Below are positions 7,658-16,669 of a stretch of 64,000 bases of DNA, one piece after another. Position numbers and translations under genes: made by a program. Origin of the DNA: an uncultured Lachnospiraceae bacterium (GTDB lineage: Bacteria > Bacillota > Clostridia > Lachnospirales > Lachnospiraceae); NCBI GenBank assembly GCA_900554415.1, contig USGU01000012.1, positions 1-64,000 of the forward strand. The letters run 5' to 3'. The number at the start of each line of letters is the position of its first letter. Position 1 is the first letter of the stretch. The notes under the pieces are model-generated. The model saw only the letters and a program-made list of their open reading frames with translations. It was not told the DNA's origin and ran no database searches.

Positions 7658-9337
7658 TTATGATTTTTTTAAACCTGATGCCAGTTTTTTCATTTCTTTT
7701 GCGTTTTCGATAACGGTATCTGTAATCTCTGCACCTCCCAGAATACGGGCAAGTTCGAGAATACTTTGTTCGTCGGTTAACCGGGAAATGGTTGTGGTAG
7801 TCATCTTCTCCTGCACTTCTTTTTTAATTTCGAAATGAAAATCTGCCATAGCAGCAATCTGTGCCAAATGGGTGATACAGATTACCTGACGGCTCTTTCC
7901 AATCAGTCCCATTTTTTCTGAAACCTTCTGTGCAGTCCGTCCGCTGATTCCTACATCAATTTCATCGAAAATCATGGTTTCAATTTCGTCTTTATCTGCC
8001 ATGACGGTTTTAATTGCCAACATAATACGGGACAATTCTCCACCGGAAGCCACATCAGCAAGCGGGCGCATGGGCTGTCCCGGATTCATAGAAATCAAAA
8101 ATTCTACATCATCTGTTCCTTCCGAAGTAAAAGAAGATGTCTGCTCAAAATGAATTTCAAACTGTACATCCAGAAAATTCAAATCCTGTAAATGTCCACA
8201 AATCTGTTTCTGAAGTTTCCGAGCTGCCTGTTTCCGAATTTCACTTAATTTGTTCGATACCTGTCGGAGTTCTTTTTCCGTATCAGAAAGTTCTTTCTTT
8301 AATGTTTCCAGATAATGGTCATAGTCCTGCAGAATACGAAGCCGTTCTTCCTTTTCAGCACAATAGTTTAAAATATCCCCGATATTGTTTCCATATTTTG
8401 CCTTTAAATGATTGATTTCATTTAAACGGTTTTCGGTTTCGTAAAATGCTTCTGCTGAAAAAGAAACTTCGTCCATATAGTCCCGCAGATCCCGGTTAAA
8501 ATCATTTAACAGATTCTCTATTTCCAGAATCTCTTCGTAAAGCTCTCCTGCATGCTTGTCCTGATTTGCTGCTCCTGACATAGCCCGCACTGCACGGCTG
8601 AGCGTCTCGGAAACGGCAGAATCGCCATTTTCTGAAGTATAGGCATATGCTTCTTCCAGATTTTCATAAATTCGTTTTCCGGTAAGCATCTGACGATAGG
8701 TTTCTTCTAAAGTTTCTGCTTCTGCTGCAGATAAATTTGCATTCTGAATTTCTTCGATTTCAAACTGAAGAAAGGAGATTTCTTTCAGCCGCTCGGCTTC
8801 ATTGCTTTCTGTTTCGGATAAAGCTTTCTTTACCTTCTGATATTTTGCGTACTGCTCTTTTACTGTTTGTCTGACAGCCTCAGCTTCTTTTGAAAAATGG
8901 TCTAATATGGTCAGATGATTCTTTTTATAAAGCAGGGTCTGATGCTCGTGCTGACCGTGGATATCAATAAGTGCGGAAGATATCTCTTTCAACTTTGCAA
9001 GTGTCACGGTCTCACCGTTTACACGGCAGACACTTCGTCCATCCATCAGTCTGCGGCTGATAACAAGCTGTCCGTCTTCCGGAAATACCTCCATACTTTC
9101 CAGTTTCTTAAGTGTCTCCTCCTGCCGGATTACAAAGGTCAGTTCTACCAGTCCATATTGTGCACCTGTACGAATCATGTCAGCTGTATATCTGCCTCCA
9201 AGTGCCAGATTCACACTTCCAAGCACAATGGATTTACCTGCACCGGTTTCTCCGGTGAGAATGTTAAGACCATCTGTAAAATCTACTTCTGCCTCGTCAA
9301 TTAAAGCAAGATTCTTCACATGTAAATTCTGTAACAT
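7658..9337 (-). CDS. recN: DNA repair protein RecN
   Basis: RecN is an SMC-like ATPase that gathers broken DNA ends early in recombinational repair. The 559-residue protein has a Walker A GETGAGKS at 29-36, a long central coiled coil (about 150-380), the ABC-type signature ASGGELSRIMLAIK and Walker B IFDEIDVGISG near 430-475. Length is normal. AAAGGAGG precedes the ATG, and only 10 bases separate it from the argR stop. It is the last gene of the run from asp23 before the terminator. Confidence 0.97.
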   Translation of the reverse strand: MLQNLHVKNLALIDEAEVDFTDGLNILTGETGAGKSIVLGSVNLALGGRYTADMIRTGAQYGLVELTFVIRQEETLKKLESMEVFPEDGQLVISRRLMDGRSVCRVNGETVTLAKLKEISSALIDIHGQHEHQTLLYKKNHLTILDHFSKEAEAVRQTVKEQYAKYQKVKKALSETESNEAERLKEISFLQFEIEEIQNANLSAAEAETLEETYRQMLTGKRIYENLEEAYAYTSENGDSAVSETLSRAVRAMSGAANQDKHAGELYEEILEIENLLNDFNRDLRDYMDEVSFSAEAFYETENRLNEINHLKAKYGNNIGDILNYCAEKEERLRILQDYDHYLETLKKELSDTEKELRQVSNKLSEIRKQAARKLQKQICGHLQDLNFLDVQFEIHFEQTSSFTSEGTDDVEFLISMNPGQPMRPLADVASGGELSRIMLAIKTVMADKDEIETMIFDEIDVGISGRTAQKVSEKMGLIGKSRQVICITHLAQIAAMADFHFEIKKEVQEKMTTTTISRLTDEQSILELARILGGAEITDTVIENAKEMKKLASGLKKS

Positions 9338-9347
9338 GTATCCTCCT

Positions 9348-9800
9348 TTATTTCTTCAGTAATTTTCTGATTTTCTCCATGAGAATAATGGTATCATCTA
9401 CGCTACGTACGGCACACATAATGGTGTCGTCTCCTGCGATACAGCCCACAATTTCATTCCATTTCATAGCATCTAACGCAGCCGCAACTGCCATAGCCAT
9501 TCCGGAAACTGTTTTGATCACAAGAATATTCTGAGCCATATCCATGGAAAGAAAACCATCATTTAAGATACGGATATACTTTTCCCCTAAATCATTCTGT
9601 CCGGTCTGCAGAACAGCGTATTTCTGTTTTCCGTTATCTGCCGGAACTTTGGTAAGCTTAAGGTCCCGGATATCCCGGGATACCGTGGCCTGGGTTACAC
9701 GAAAACCATTCTGATTCAGATAATCTGCCAGTTCTTCCTGAGTTTCAATCTGATATTTATTGATTAACTCAACAATTTTTGCATGTCGATTTACTTTCAT
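9348..9800 (-). CDS. argR: Arginine repressor ArgR/AhrC
   Basis: This is the hexameric arginine-responsive regulator of arginine metabolism. The 150-residue product has an N-terminal winged helix (about 1-70, with SRDIRDLKL) and a C-terminal oligomerisation and arginine-binding domain containing GCIAGDDTI. AAAGGA precedes the ATG. It sits between nadK and recN with gaps of 1 and 10 bases, the usual Firmicutes linkage to recN. A possible target in this window is argH (45280-46662), whose upstream region has AT-rich TGAAT-type half-sites, though none matches a full ARG box convincingly. Confidence 0.96.
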   Translation of the reverse strand: MKVNRHAKIVELINKYQIETQEELADYLNQNGFRVTQATVSRDIRDLKLTKVPADNGKQKYAVLQTGQNDLGEKYIRILNDGFLSMDMAQNILVIKTVSGMAMAVAAALDAMKWNEIVGCIAGDDTIMCAVRSVDDTIILMEKIRKLLKK

Positions 9801-9801
9801 G

Positions 9802-10650
9802 TTAATGTCCTTTCATTTTCTCACGCAAAGTCTCTAGAAAGCTGATTTTGCTGAGTTTAATAATCTGGGCAGTTTCCCATGCTTTTTTTATGACAACTTT
9901 ATCACCTGTCTGCAATGGAATAAAGTCATCACCGTCAAATGTAATTGCCGCCTGGTCAATCTGCCCGTCTTTTCTGGAACTGATCTGAATGGTAATCTCA
10001 TCTTCATCTGAAAATACAATACTTCTTGAATTTAACAGCGCATGAGAACAAATCGGTGTGATCACCATCAATGAGGCTGTTGGTTCTACAATCGGACCTC
10101 CCGCAGACAAGTTGTATGCAGTAGAGCCAGTTGGGGTTGAGACGATGAGTCCGTCGGCCTGATAAGAGTTCAAAAGCTGTCCATTTACATACAGATCAAA
10201 ATGAACAATCTTCATGAGTCCGTCACGGTTAAGCACAATATCATTCAAGGCCACATCCGATATTTTATCTGTGCCTTGACTGAACACCGAACCGTACAAC
10301 ATCATTCTGCGCTCAATGCTGTACTCTCCCCGCATCAACTGTGCAATCGCTTCCTCCACGTTCTGCACTTCTACTTCTGTAAGATAACCTAGGGTTCCCA
10401 TATTAATACCAAGCATTGGAACATCATGTCCAAAGAGCAGACGAGATGCCTGAATAAAAGTACCATCTCCGCCGATTACCAGCGCACAATCAATATCCTC
10501 GGGAATAGTCTCAACGATAATTTCTTCTTTCTCGTTTTTCTCGCAGAGAATACATGTCTTTCCATAGGATTCAATGCAGGCCTTGATTTGTCTGGTAATC
10601 CGGTTATCGCCATCCTTGGTATAATTGGTTATAATATAAAACTTTTCCAT
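9802..10650 (-). CDS. nadK: NAD kinase
   Basis: NAD kinase phosphorylates NAD to NADP. The 282-residue product has GGDGT at 60-64, the LNDIVLNR segment and GSTAYNLSAGGPIV, which together form the nucleotide site of the family. It starts 1 base after the tlyA stop and ends 1 base before argR, so it is embedded in the operon. In Bacillus the corresponding gap between tlyA and argR has no nadK; the arrangement seen here is common in Clostridia. Confidence 0.96.
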   Translation of the reverse strand: MEKFYIITNYTKDGDNRITRQIKACIESYGKTCILCEKNEKEEIIVETIPEDIDCALVIGGDGTFIQASRLLFGHDVPMLGINMGTLGYLTEVEVQNVEEAIAQLMRGEYSIERRMMLYGSVFSQGTDKISDVALNDIVLNRDGLMKIVHFDLYVNGQLLNSYQADGLIVSTPTGSTAYNLSAGGPIVEPTASLMVITPICSHALLNSRSIVFSDEDEITIQISSRKDGQIDQAAITFDGDDFIPLQTGDKVVIKKAWETAQIIKLSKISFLETLREKMKGH

Positions 10651-10651
10651 C

Positions 10652-11476
10652 TTAGTCTGCCTGTTCCTTCTTTGCTAATGTCTGGAAGGCTTCTTCCACT
10701 ACATCGCGGATGACGATTCCTTCGTCCATATGTGCTTCTTCGACTGGACACTTGTGTAAATGCACCAGATATTCAATATTTCCCTCTGGTCCTTTGATTG
10801 GAGAAAATTCCAGTGCTTTTACTTCAAAGCCGATACTGATTGCATATTCTGTCACTTTTTCAATGACTTCTATATGTGTGCTTTTTTCACGGACAACTCC
10901 CTTTTTTCCGACCTTTTCACGACCAGCCTCAAACTGGGGTTTGATCAGTGCTACAATTTCTCCATCTTCCTTCAGATAATTCCGGATTGGAAGCAGCACC
11001 TTTGTAAGGGAAATGAAAGAAACATCGATGGAAGAAAAATCAATTGGTTCTCCTAAATCTTCTGGTGTAACATAACGGATATTTGTTTTTTCCATGCAGA
11101 CTACACGTTCATCCTGACGCAGCTTCCAGTCGAGCTGTCCACGTCCTACATCAATTGCAAACACCTTCACTGCTCCATTCTGCAGCATACAATCTGTGAA
11201 ACCACCTGTAGAAGAACCTACGTCTGTACAGGTTTTTCCTTCCATGGAAACATCAAAGTTCTTCATGGCTTTCTCTAATTTAAGGCCTCCACGGCTCACG
11301 TATTTCAGAGTATGCCCTTTGATTTCAATAGAAACATCCTCTGGGAATGTGGTTCCGGCTTTATCTTCACGCTGTCCGTCTACAAATACATTTCCTGACA
11401 TGATAATGGCTTTAGCTTTTTCACGGGAAGCTGCCAGATTTCTTTTTACTAATAATACATCTAAACGCTCTTTCAT
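10652..11476 (-). CDS. tlyA: TlyA-family rRNA 2'-O-methyltransferase
   Basis: TlyA-type enzymes methylate ribose in 16S and/or 23S rRNA. The 274-residue protein joins an S4 RNA-binding domain (about 3-62) to an FtsJ-like methyltransferase with the SAM motif DVGSSTGG at 85-92 and LIKPQFE. AAGGA lies 9 bases before the ATG. Gaps to dxs and nadK are 2 and 1 bases. A haemolysin name is often attached to this family without functional support. Confidence 0.94.
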   Translation of the reverse strand: MKERLDVLLVKRNLAASREKAKAIIMSGNVFVDGQREDKAGTTFPEDVSIEIKGHTLKYVSRGGLKLEKAMKNFDVSMEGKTCTDVGSSTGGFTDCMLQNGAVKVFAIDVGRGQLDWKLRQDERVVCMEKTNIRYVTPEDLGEPIDFSSIDVSFISLTKVLLPIRNYLKEDGEIVALIKPQFEAGREKVGKKGVVREKSTHIEVIEKVTEYAISIGFEVKALEFSPIKGPEGNIEYLVHLHKCPVEEAHMDEGIVIRDVVEEAFQTLAKKEQAD

Positions 11477-11478
11477 AG

Positions 11479-13362
11479 TTAACTGTCCTTTTTCGGTTCT
11501 TCCTGGGTAAATGCAGACACAATCCGTTCGGTGATCGTATCCACGTCCATTTTTACTTCCTTTCGCAGAACATTTACATTGCCGTGCTCTACATATTCAT
11601 CTGGGAGTGCAATCGTAAGTGTCTGAAGTGACAGATGGTGGTCTGAGACAAATTCCTGTACCTTATCACCATATCCTCCAGTACGTACATTTTCTTCGAT
11701 TGTAACAACGAATGTATGATTCTTAGCCAGTTCTGTCAATAATTCTTCGTCAATTGGTTTTATAAATCTTGCATTGATAAGTGAACAGTGGTAACCCATT
11801 GCAAGGAGATTTTCCCGTACCGCTGCACCGCTTTCAAACATATTTCCTACACATAACAGCGCAATACTGTCTTCTTCGTAAATCATTTCGCTCTTTCCAA
11901 ATACAATCGGCTCACGGGATTCACGAAATCCTTCATAGGCAGTTCCCCTCGCATAACGAAGCGCCACTGGTGTTCCAAGCTTCACTGCAAAACGGAGCAT
12001 ATCTGCCAGTTCCCATTTATTCTTCGGAGCCATGACTGTCATATTTGGAATCATAGACAGATAGGATAAATCAAATACGCCCTGATGGGTTTCTCCATCA
12101 CTGCCAACCAGCCCTGCCCGGTCAATGGCAAATACAACCGGAAGATTCTGGAGACAGACATCATGTATCATCTGGTCGAATCCCCTCTGTAAAAAAGAGG
12201 AATAAACCGCAAATACTGGGTGCAGCCCGCCTGCTGCAAGTCCAGCTGCAAAAGTGACTGCATGTTCTTCTGCAATTCCCACATCAAAAAAGCGGTTAGG
12301 AAAACGCTCGTGGAATGCGGATAATCCTGTTCCGTCTTCCATGGCAGCCGTAATGGCAACCAGTTTATCATCCTTCTGTCCTAAATCCAGCATTACCTTA
12401 GAAAAAACATTGGTATAAGAGTCTTTTCCGTCTTTTCCTACTGCTTCTCCGGTTTCTATAATATAAGGTCCTGTTCCATGAAACTTAGATGGGTCATCTT
12501 CAGCCGGAACATATCCTTTTCCTTTCGTGGTAAGTACATGGAGTAAAACAGGTCCATTGACACGCTTAGCGTCCTTGAATGCACGATTTAAAGCACGGAT
12601 ATCATGCCCGTCCACCGGACCTAAATATTTGATTCCCATATCTTCAAAGAACATACCGGGTACAAATAATTGCTTGATACTGCTCTTGGTCTTTTTGATT
12701 CGTTCAACCATGGCATCTCCTTTAACCGGAATACTGCTGATTGCAATCTCAACTGCATTTTTTAAATCACTGTAGGCCGGTGCCGTCCGGAGGGTGTCCA
12801 GATATTTTGACATACCACCTACATTTTTGGAAATAGACATCTTGTTATCGTTCAATACAATGACAAAATTAGATTTCAAATTTGCTGCATTGTTTAATGC
12901 TTCATAGGCCATGCCGCCTGTGAGGGAGCCATCTCCAATGACAGATACCACCTGATAATCCTCTTTTTGGATATCACGGGCACATACATACCCAAGTCCT
13001 GCAGAAATCGAGGTGGAACTGTGACCTGTATCAAAGGCATCACATGCACTTTCTTTTCGTTTTGGAAATCCACTCATGCCGCCATATTTCCGCAACTCGT
13101 CAAAACCGTTTCTTCTACCGGTGAGAAGCTTATGGGTATAGGACTGGTGTCCTACATCCCAGATGATTTTATCCTTCGGAAGATTGTAATTCAGGTGCAT
13201 TGCTATTGTAAGTTCAACCACTCCAAGATTGGAAGCCAGATGGCCACCAGTTTTGCTGACTTTTTCAACCAGAAAGCTGCGGATTTCTTCTGCAAGGACT
13301 TCCAGTTCGTCGATATTCAGCTTTTGTACATCATTTGGCTCGTTTATACGTTCCAGATACAT
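11479..13362 (-). CDS. dxs: 1-deoxy-D-xylulose-5-phosphate synthase
   Basis: Dxs makes 1-deoxy-D-xylulose 5-phosphate from pyruvate and glyceraldehyde 3-phosphate, the first step of the MEP isoprenoid route. The 627-residue enzyme has the thiamine-diphosphate motif GDGS (143-146) with GGMAYEALNNAA, His residues in GHQSYTHKL and DTGHSSTS, and a C-terminal transketolase half with GLAAGGLHPVFAVYSSF. Length is typical. CGAGGTG precedes the ATG, 12 bases after the ispA stop. With ispA next door it forms an isoprenoid pair inside the operon. Confidence 0.97.
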   Translation of the reverse strand: MYLERINEPNDVQKLNIDELEVLAEEIRSFLVEKVSKTGGHLASNLGVVELTIAMHLNYNLPKDKIIWDVGHQSYTHKLLTGRRNGFDELRKYGGMSGFPKRKESACDAFDTGHSSTSISAGLGYVCARDIQKEDYQVVSVIGDGSLTGGMAYEALNNAANLKSNFVIVLNDNKMSISKNVGGMSKYLDTLRTAPAYSDLKNAVEIAISSIPVKGDAMVERIKKTKSSIKQLFVPGMFFEDMGIKYLGPVDGHDIRALNRAFKDAKRVNGPVLLHVLTTKGKGYVPAEDDPSKFHGTGPYIIETGEAVGKDGKDSYTNVFSKVMLDLGQKDDKLVAITAAMEDGTGLSAFHERFPNRFFDVGIAEEHAVTFAAGLAAGGLHPVFAVYSSFLQRGFDQMIHDVCLQNLPVVFAIDRAGLVGSDGETHQGVFDLSYLSMIPNMTVMAPKNKWELADMLRFAVKLGTPVALRYARGTAYEGFRESREPIVFGKSEMIYEEDSIALLCVGNMFESGAAVRENLLAMGYHCSLINARFIKPIDEELLTELAKNHTFVVTIEENVRTGGYGDKVQEFVSDHHLSLQTLTIALPDEYVEHGNVNVLRKEVKMDVDTITERIVSAFTQEEPKKDS

Positions 13363-13374
13363 CTTGTCACCTCG

Positions 13375-14265
13375 TTACTTTTTCCTATGTATTAATTCGC
13401 GAATCAATAATTCCAGGAAAGAATTTTTCTCTTCTATTTCATCTAACAGACGAATGGCTTCTTCGGAGATTCTGGCAACATCTTCCTCGGACTGTTCCAG
13501 ACCACGCAGAGTTACATAAGTCGTCTTTTCGTTCTTTTCATCACTTTTGACTGGTTTGCCAAGTTCTTCTGTGGTGCTTGTAACATCCAGGATATCATCC
13601 TGAATCTGGAAAGCAAGTCCCACATCGGCTGCAATCTGTTCGATTTTACTGACATCTGATTCAGAAGCACCGGCAAGTACAGTGCCGATCATCATGGATG
13701 CCTTAATCAAGGCACCGGTTTTCAGTTCATAGATGAAATCCAGTTCTTCTCTGGAAAGAGGTTTTCCAGTGGCAAGTACATCTACAACCTGTCCGCCAAT
13801 CATACCATAAATACCGGCTTTTTCTGCAAGAATGCCAAGTGCTTTTCCGATGGTCAGGCTCTGCTCAGGAGCTATCTCAAACGCTTTTACTGCTGTCTCA
13901 AAGGCGTAGTTTAATAATGCATCTCCTGCTAAGATTCCCATCGCCTCTCCATAAACCACATGGGTTGTCTTTTTTCCACGACGATACTCGTCATTATCCA
14001 TGGCAGGTAGATCATCATGTACAAGCGAATAGGTATGAATCATTTCCATAGCTGCCATGAAAGGCTCAATCACCTGACTGTTTCCACCGAACAGTTGATA
14101 GGTCTCCTTCATCAGCATAGGGCGAAGCCGTTTGCCGCCGGCAGTAATACTGTAATTCATAGCTTCCATAATCTGATGCTGATGTCCTTCTTCCTGTGGA
14201 AGATATTTCATAAGAATCTGTTCGATTTCTTTTGTTCTTTGTTCTAATTCTATTTTAAAATTCAT
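13375..14265 (-). CDS. ispA: Geranyl/farnesyl diphosphate synthase
   Basis: This prenyl synthase condenses isopentenyl diphosphate with allylic diphosphates to make C10-C15 chains. The 296-residue protein has the first Asp-rich motif at 84-90 (DDLPAMD), GGKRLRP at 43-49 and the second Asp-rich motif QDDILD. The start at MNFKIEL, preceded by GGTGA, fits the family N-terminus; an ATG four codons upstream is the alternative. It overlaps the end of xseB by 11 bases. Confidence 0.94.
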   Translation of the reverse strand: MNFKIELEQRTKEIEQILMKYLPQEEGHQHQIMEAMNYSITAGGKRLRPMLMKETYQLFGGNSQVIEPFMAAMEMIHTYSLVHDDLPAMDNDEYRRGKKTTHVVYGEAMGILAGDALLNYAFETAVKAFEIAPEQSLTIGKALGILAEKAGIYGMIGGQVVDVLATGKPLSREELDFIYELKTGALIKASMMIGTVLAGASESDVSKIEQIAADVGLAFQIQDDILDVTSTTEELGKPVKSDEKNEKTTYVTLRGLEQSEEDVARISEEAIRLLDEIEEKNSFLELLIRELIHRKK

Positions 14266-14518
14266 GTAATTCACCATTCTTTTCCAAAATCATGACCTGT
14301 TTCTCTACAAAATCTATTTTCGAATTACACTGTTTCAGTAACTCCATACCCTGCTGATATAAGTGGAACGATTCATCCAGGGCAGGTTTTCCCGCTTCCA
14401 TTTTGTCTACAATGGAATCCAGTTTCTGAAATAACTCTTCCAAAGAGCATTCTTCCTGAACCTCTTCTTTCGGGTTTTTATTATTTTCATTAGATTCTTT
14501 CTTTTCTATTTCGTCCAT
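14255..14518 (-). CDS. xseB: Exodeoxyribonuclease VII small subunit
   Basis: XseB is the small helical subunit that packs on XseA in exonuclease VII, which degrades single-stranded DNA. The 87-residue protein has the family core SLEELFQKLDSIVDKME and LDESFHLYQQGMELLKQC after an acidic N-terminus rich in Glu, Asn and Lys. AAAGGAGG lies 6 bases before the ATG. It overlaps xseA by 29 bases and ispA by 11, so the three are translated as a coupled set. Confidence 0.93.
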   Translation of the reverse strand: MDEIEKKESNENNKNPKEEVQEECSLEELFQKLDSIVDKMEAGKPALDESFHLYQQGMELLKQCNSKIDFVEKQVMILEKNGELHEF

Positions 14519-15722
14519 AAGGATCCTCCTTTTGGATTTCTTCAACTTCTGCGACCAGATGCCCATCCGGCACAAAAATTTTAATCCGGTCATGAAGCTT
14601 TACATCTTCTACGCTTTGAATGGTCTGCTTCTCTAGTGTTTCCACAAATGCATAACCCTGATTCAGCTTGTCTAGTGGAGAAATCCGCTTCATCTGTTCG
14701 ATCCGTATTGCAAGTTCCTGTCGTTTAACCTGAAGTACCTGATGCATGAAAGCCTGAAGCTTTTCTTCTAAATTCATGGTACGCTGCCGGTAATCTGCAA
14801 TCGTCCGTTCCGGACTTAAATATTGAAATGTGTTTCGATATTTCTCGTAACGCATACGCTCCAGATTCAGGCACTGACGCATGAGACGCTGCAGACGGAT
14901 TCCATATTCCGCAATCTGTACCTGTAAGCTTTGAAATTCGGGTACTGCTAGTTCGGCTGCTGCAGATGGTGTGGGTGCACGCATATCAGCAACATAATCA
15001 ATAATTGTGGTATCCGTTTCGTGTCCAACAGCAGAAATAATCGGAACTTGACATTCAAACACGGCTCTTGCCACAATTTCTTCATTAAATGCCCATAAGT
15101 CTTCTATAGAACCGCCGCCACGACCCACGATCATTACATCTACCTTTTGTTTTTCCAGTGCATGAATCCCTTCCACAATGCTTTGTGCTGCTCCTTCGCC
15201 CTGCACCAATGCAGGATACAGAATTAACTGCACATAAGGATTCCGTCTGGATGTAATATTGATAATATCCCGGATTGCTGCTCCGGTAGGAGCGGTCACC
15301 ACTCCGATTGTTTTGGGATATGATGGGATAGGCTGTTTATATTCCTGAGCAAACATACCCATTTCTTCCAGTTCATTTTTTAGCGCCTGAAACTTTTCAT
15401 AGAGAAGTCCAGCTCCATCCAATACAATTTCTTTTGCATATAACTGGTATTTCCCGTCTCTTTCATATACAGTGACACTACCAAGCACAATAATCTGCTG
15501 TCCTTCCTGCATACGAAAAGAAAGCCCGCCACGCTGCCCGGCAAACATAACGCAGGCAATCGTACCGGACTCGTCTTTCAAGGAAAAATATATATGTCCG
15601 GAAGTGTGATATTTTAAATTCGACACTTCCCCTTTTACATAAATTCGATTCAGCATAAAGTCCTGCGCAAACATATTTTTTACATATGCATTGACTTGCT
15701 TTACCGTATATACATTACGCAT
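14490..15722 (-). CDS. xseA: Exodeoxyribonuclease VII large subunit
   Basis: XseA is the catalytic subunit of exonuclease VII. The 410-residue protein begins with an OB-fold region (about 1-100; VKGEVSNLKYHTSGHIYFSLKD), followed by the catalytic domain with VVTAPTGAAIRDI and VGRGGGSIEDLWAFN, then a long coiled coil and the tail PLDKLNQGYAFVE. Length is normal. It lies 26 bases downstream of nusB and overlaps xseB. Confidence 0.96.
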   Translation of the reverse strand: MRNVYTVKQVNAYVKNMFAQDFMLNRIYVKGEVSNLKYHTSGHIYFSLKDESGTIACVMFAGQRGGLSFRMQEGQQIIVLGSVTVYERDGKYQLYAKEIVLDGAGLLYEKFQALKNELEEMGMFAQEYKQPIPSYPKTIGVVTAPTGAAIRDIINITSRRNPYVQLILYPALVQGEGAAQSIVEGIHALEKQKVDVMIVGRGGGSIEDLWAFNEEIVARAVFECQVPIISAVGHETDTTIIDYVADMRAPTPSAAAELAVPEFQSLQVQIAEYGIRLQRLMRQCLNLERMRYEKYRNTFQYLSPERTIADYRQRTMNLEEKLQAFMHQVLQVKRQELAIRIEQMKRISPLDKLNQGYAFVETLEKQTIQSVEDVKLHDRIKIFVPDGHLVAEVEEIQKEDPYGRNRKERI

Positions 15723-15748
15723 AGTTTCTCCTGACTACTGACAAAATA

Positions 15749-16144
15749 TTATGCAATCTTTCCCAGTACTCCATTGATAAAGGCAGGACCTTCCTCGCCG
15801 GAAAAGCGTTTTGCCAGTTCCACTGCCTCATTGATGGCAACCTTCACTGGCACATCCTCATCCCACTTCATCTCATATACTGCAAGGCGCAGAATAGACA
15901 AATCAACTTTATTCATACGGCTTGTCTTCCAACCGGTTGTATTTTCATTGATAATCTGGTCAATCTCGTCTACTTTTTCAGCAATTCCTTTTGCTTTTGC
16001 AAGCATATAATCATGGTCTTTTTCCTTTACATCTACTAATTGATCCAGATAGAGTTCAAGCTGTTCCTCTAACTGCGCTTCCTCACTGAATTCCAATCCG
16101 AAAATCATTTTAAAAATATGTTCTCTAAGTTCGCTTCTTCCCAT
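15749..16144 (-). CDS. nusB: Transcription antitermination factor NusB
   Basis: NusB binds boxA RNA with S10 during antitermination of rRNA transcription. The 131-residue all-helical protein starts MGRSELREHIFKMIFGLEF and carries the conserved LRLAVYEM and AINEAVELAKRF segments and a C-terminal FINGVLGKIA. AGGAGACAGGAC precedes the ATG. It follows asp23 after 17 bases, the usual Firmicutes order. Confidence 0.95.
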   Translation of the reverse strand: MGRSELREHIFKMIFGLEFSEEAQLEEQLELYLDQLVDVKEKDHDYMLAKAKGIAEKVDEIDQIINENTTGWKTSRMNKVDLSILRLAVYEMKWDEDVPVKVAINEAVELAKRFSGEEGPAFINGVLGKIA

Positions 16145-16161
16145 GTCCTGTCTCCTGCTGT

Positions 16162-16545
16162 CTATTCTTCTACCGGCATCTCTACGCCTGCAACACGGAT
16201 ATTTACATCCGCAACGGTAAGACCAGTCATGTTTTCAATGGCACCTTTTACTTTTTCCTGAACAGCCATCGTTGTTTCTTTGATATTGCTTCCAAACTTC
16301 AAATTAAGTGCAAGTGTAACAGTCACAATTCCTTCCAGTACATCTACCTTCACACCTTTGGAAAGTGTCTTCATTCCAAGCTTGCTGATTAATTCTCTGG
16401 TGGCATTGCCTGCCATAGAAGATACGCCGTCTACTTCCATTGCTGCGATTCCTGCAATAATGGCTACGACTTCATCCGCAATCTGAACTTCACCTAAATT
16501 TCCATTGTATTCGATTTTATATGTGTTTCTTTCTTCTCTGCTCAT
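16162..16545 (-). CDS. Asp23/YqhY-family protein
   Basis: This 127-residue Asp23 (DUF322) protein resembles Bacillus YqhY: VAIIAGIAAMEVDGVSSM, then a glycine-containing turn and VTLALNLKFG, VQEKVKGAIENMTGLTVADVNI. The family is linked to envelope stress or fatty-acid metabolism, but no activity is established. GAGGAGG lies 6 bases before the chosen ATG. A GC stem (CCGGC/GCCGG, about 16563-16578) lies in the leader. It heads the run to recN. Bacillus has accBC upstream at this locus; here prfC takes that place. Confidence 0.88.
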   Translation of the reverse strand: MSREERNTYKIEYNGNLGEVQIADEVVAIIAGIAAMEVDGVSSMAGNATRELISKLGMKTLSKGVKVDVLEGIVTVTLALNLKFGSNIKETTMAVQEKVKGAIENMTGLTVADVNIRVAGVEMPVEE

Positions 16546-16669
16546 CTTAATCCTCCTCACACTGCCGGCATAAAGCCGGAGTATAATTCTTAGCATTTAC
16601 TTTTGGCTATCATATCTTATAGTGTATCACAATTTTCTCTGCTTTGGAAGCAAATTGTGCATACATCTT

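Noticed and set aside
14255..14593. Longer XseB start at 14593
   Set aside because: The extension overlaps xseA coding sequence and lacks homology; AAAGGAGG marks the ATG at 14518.
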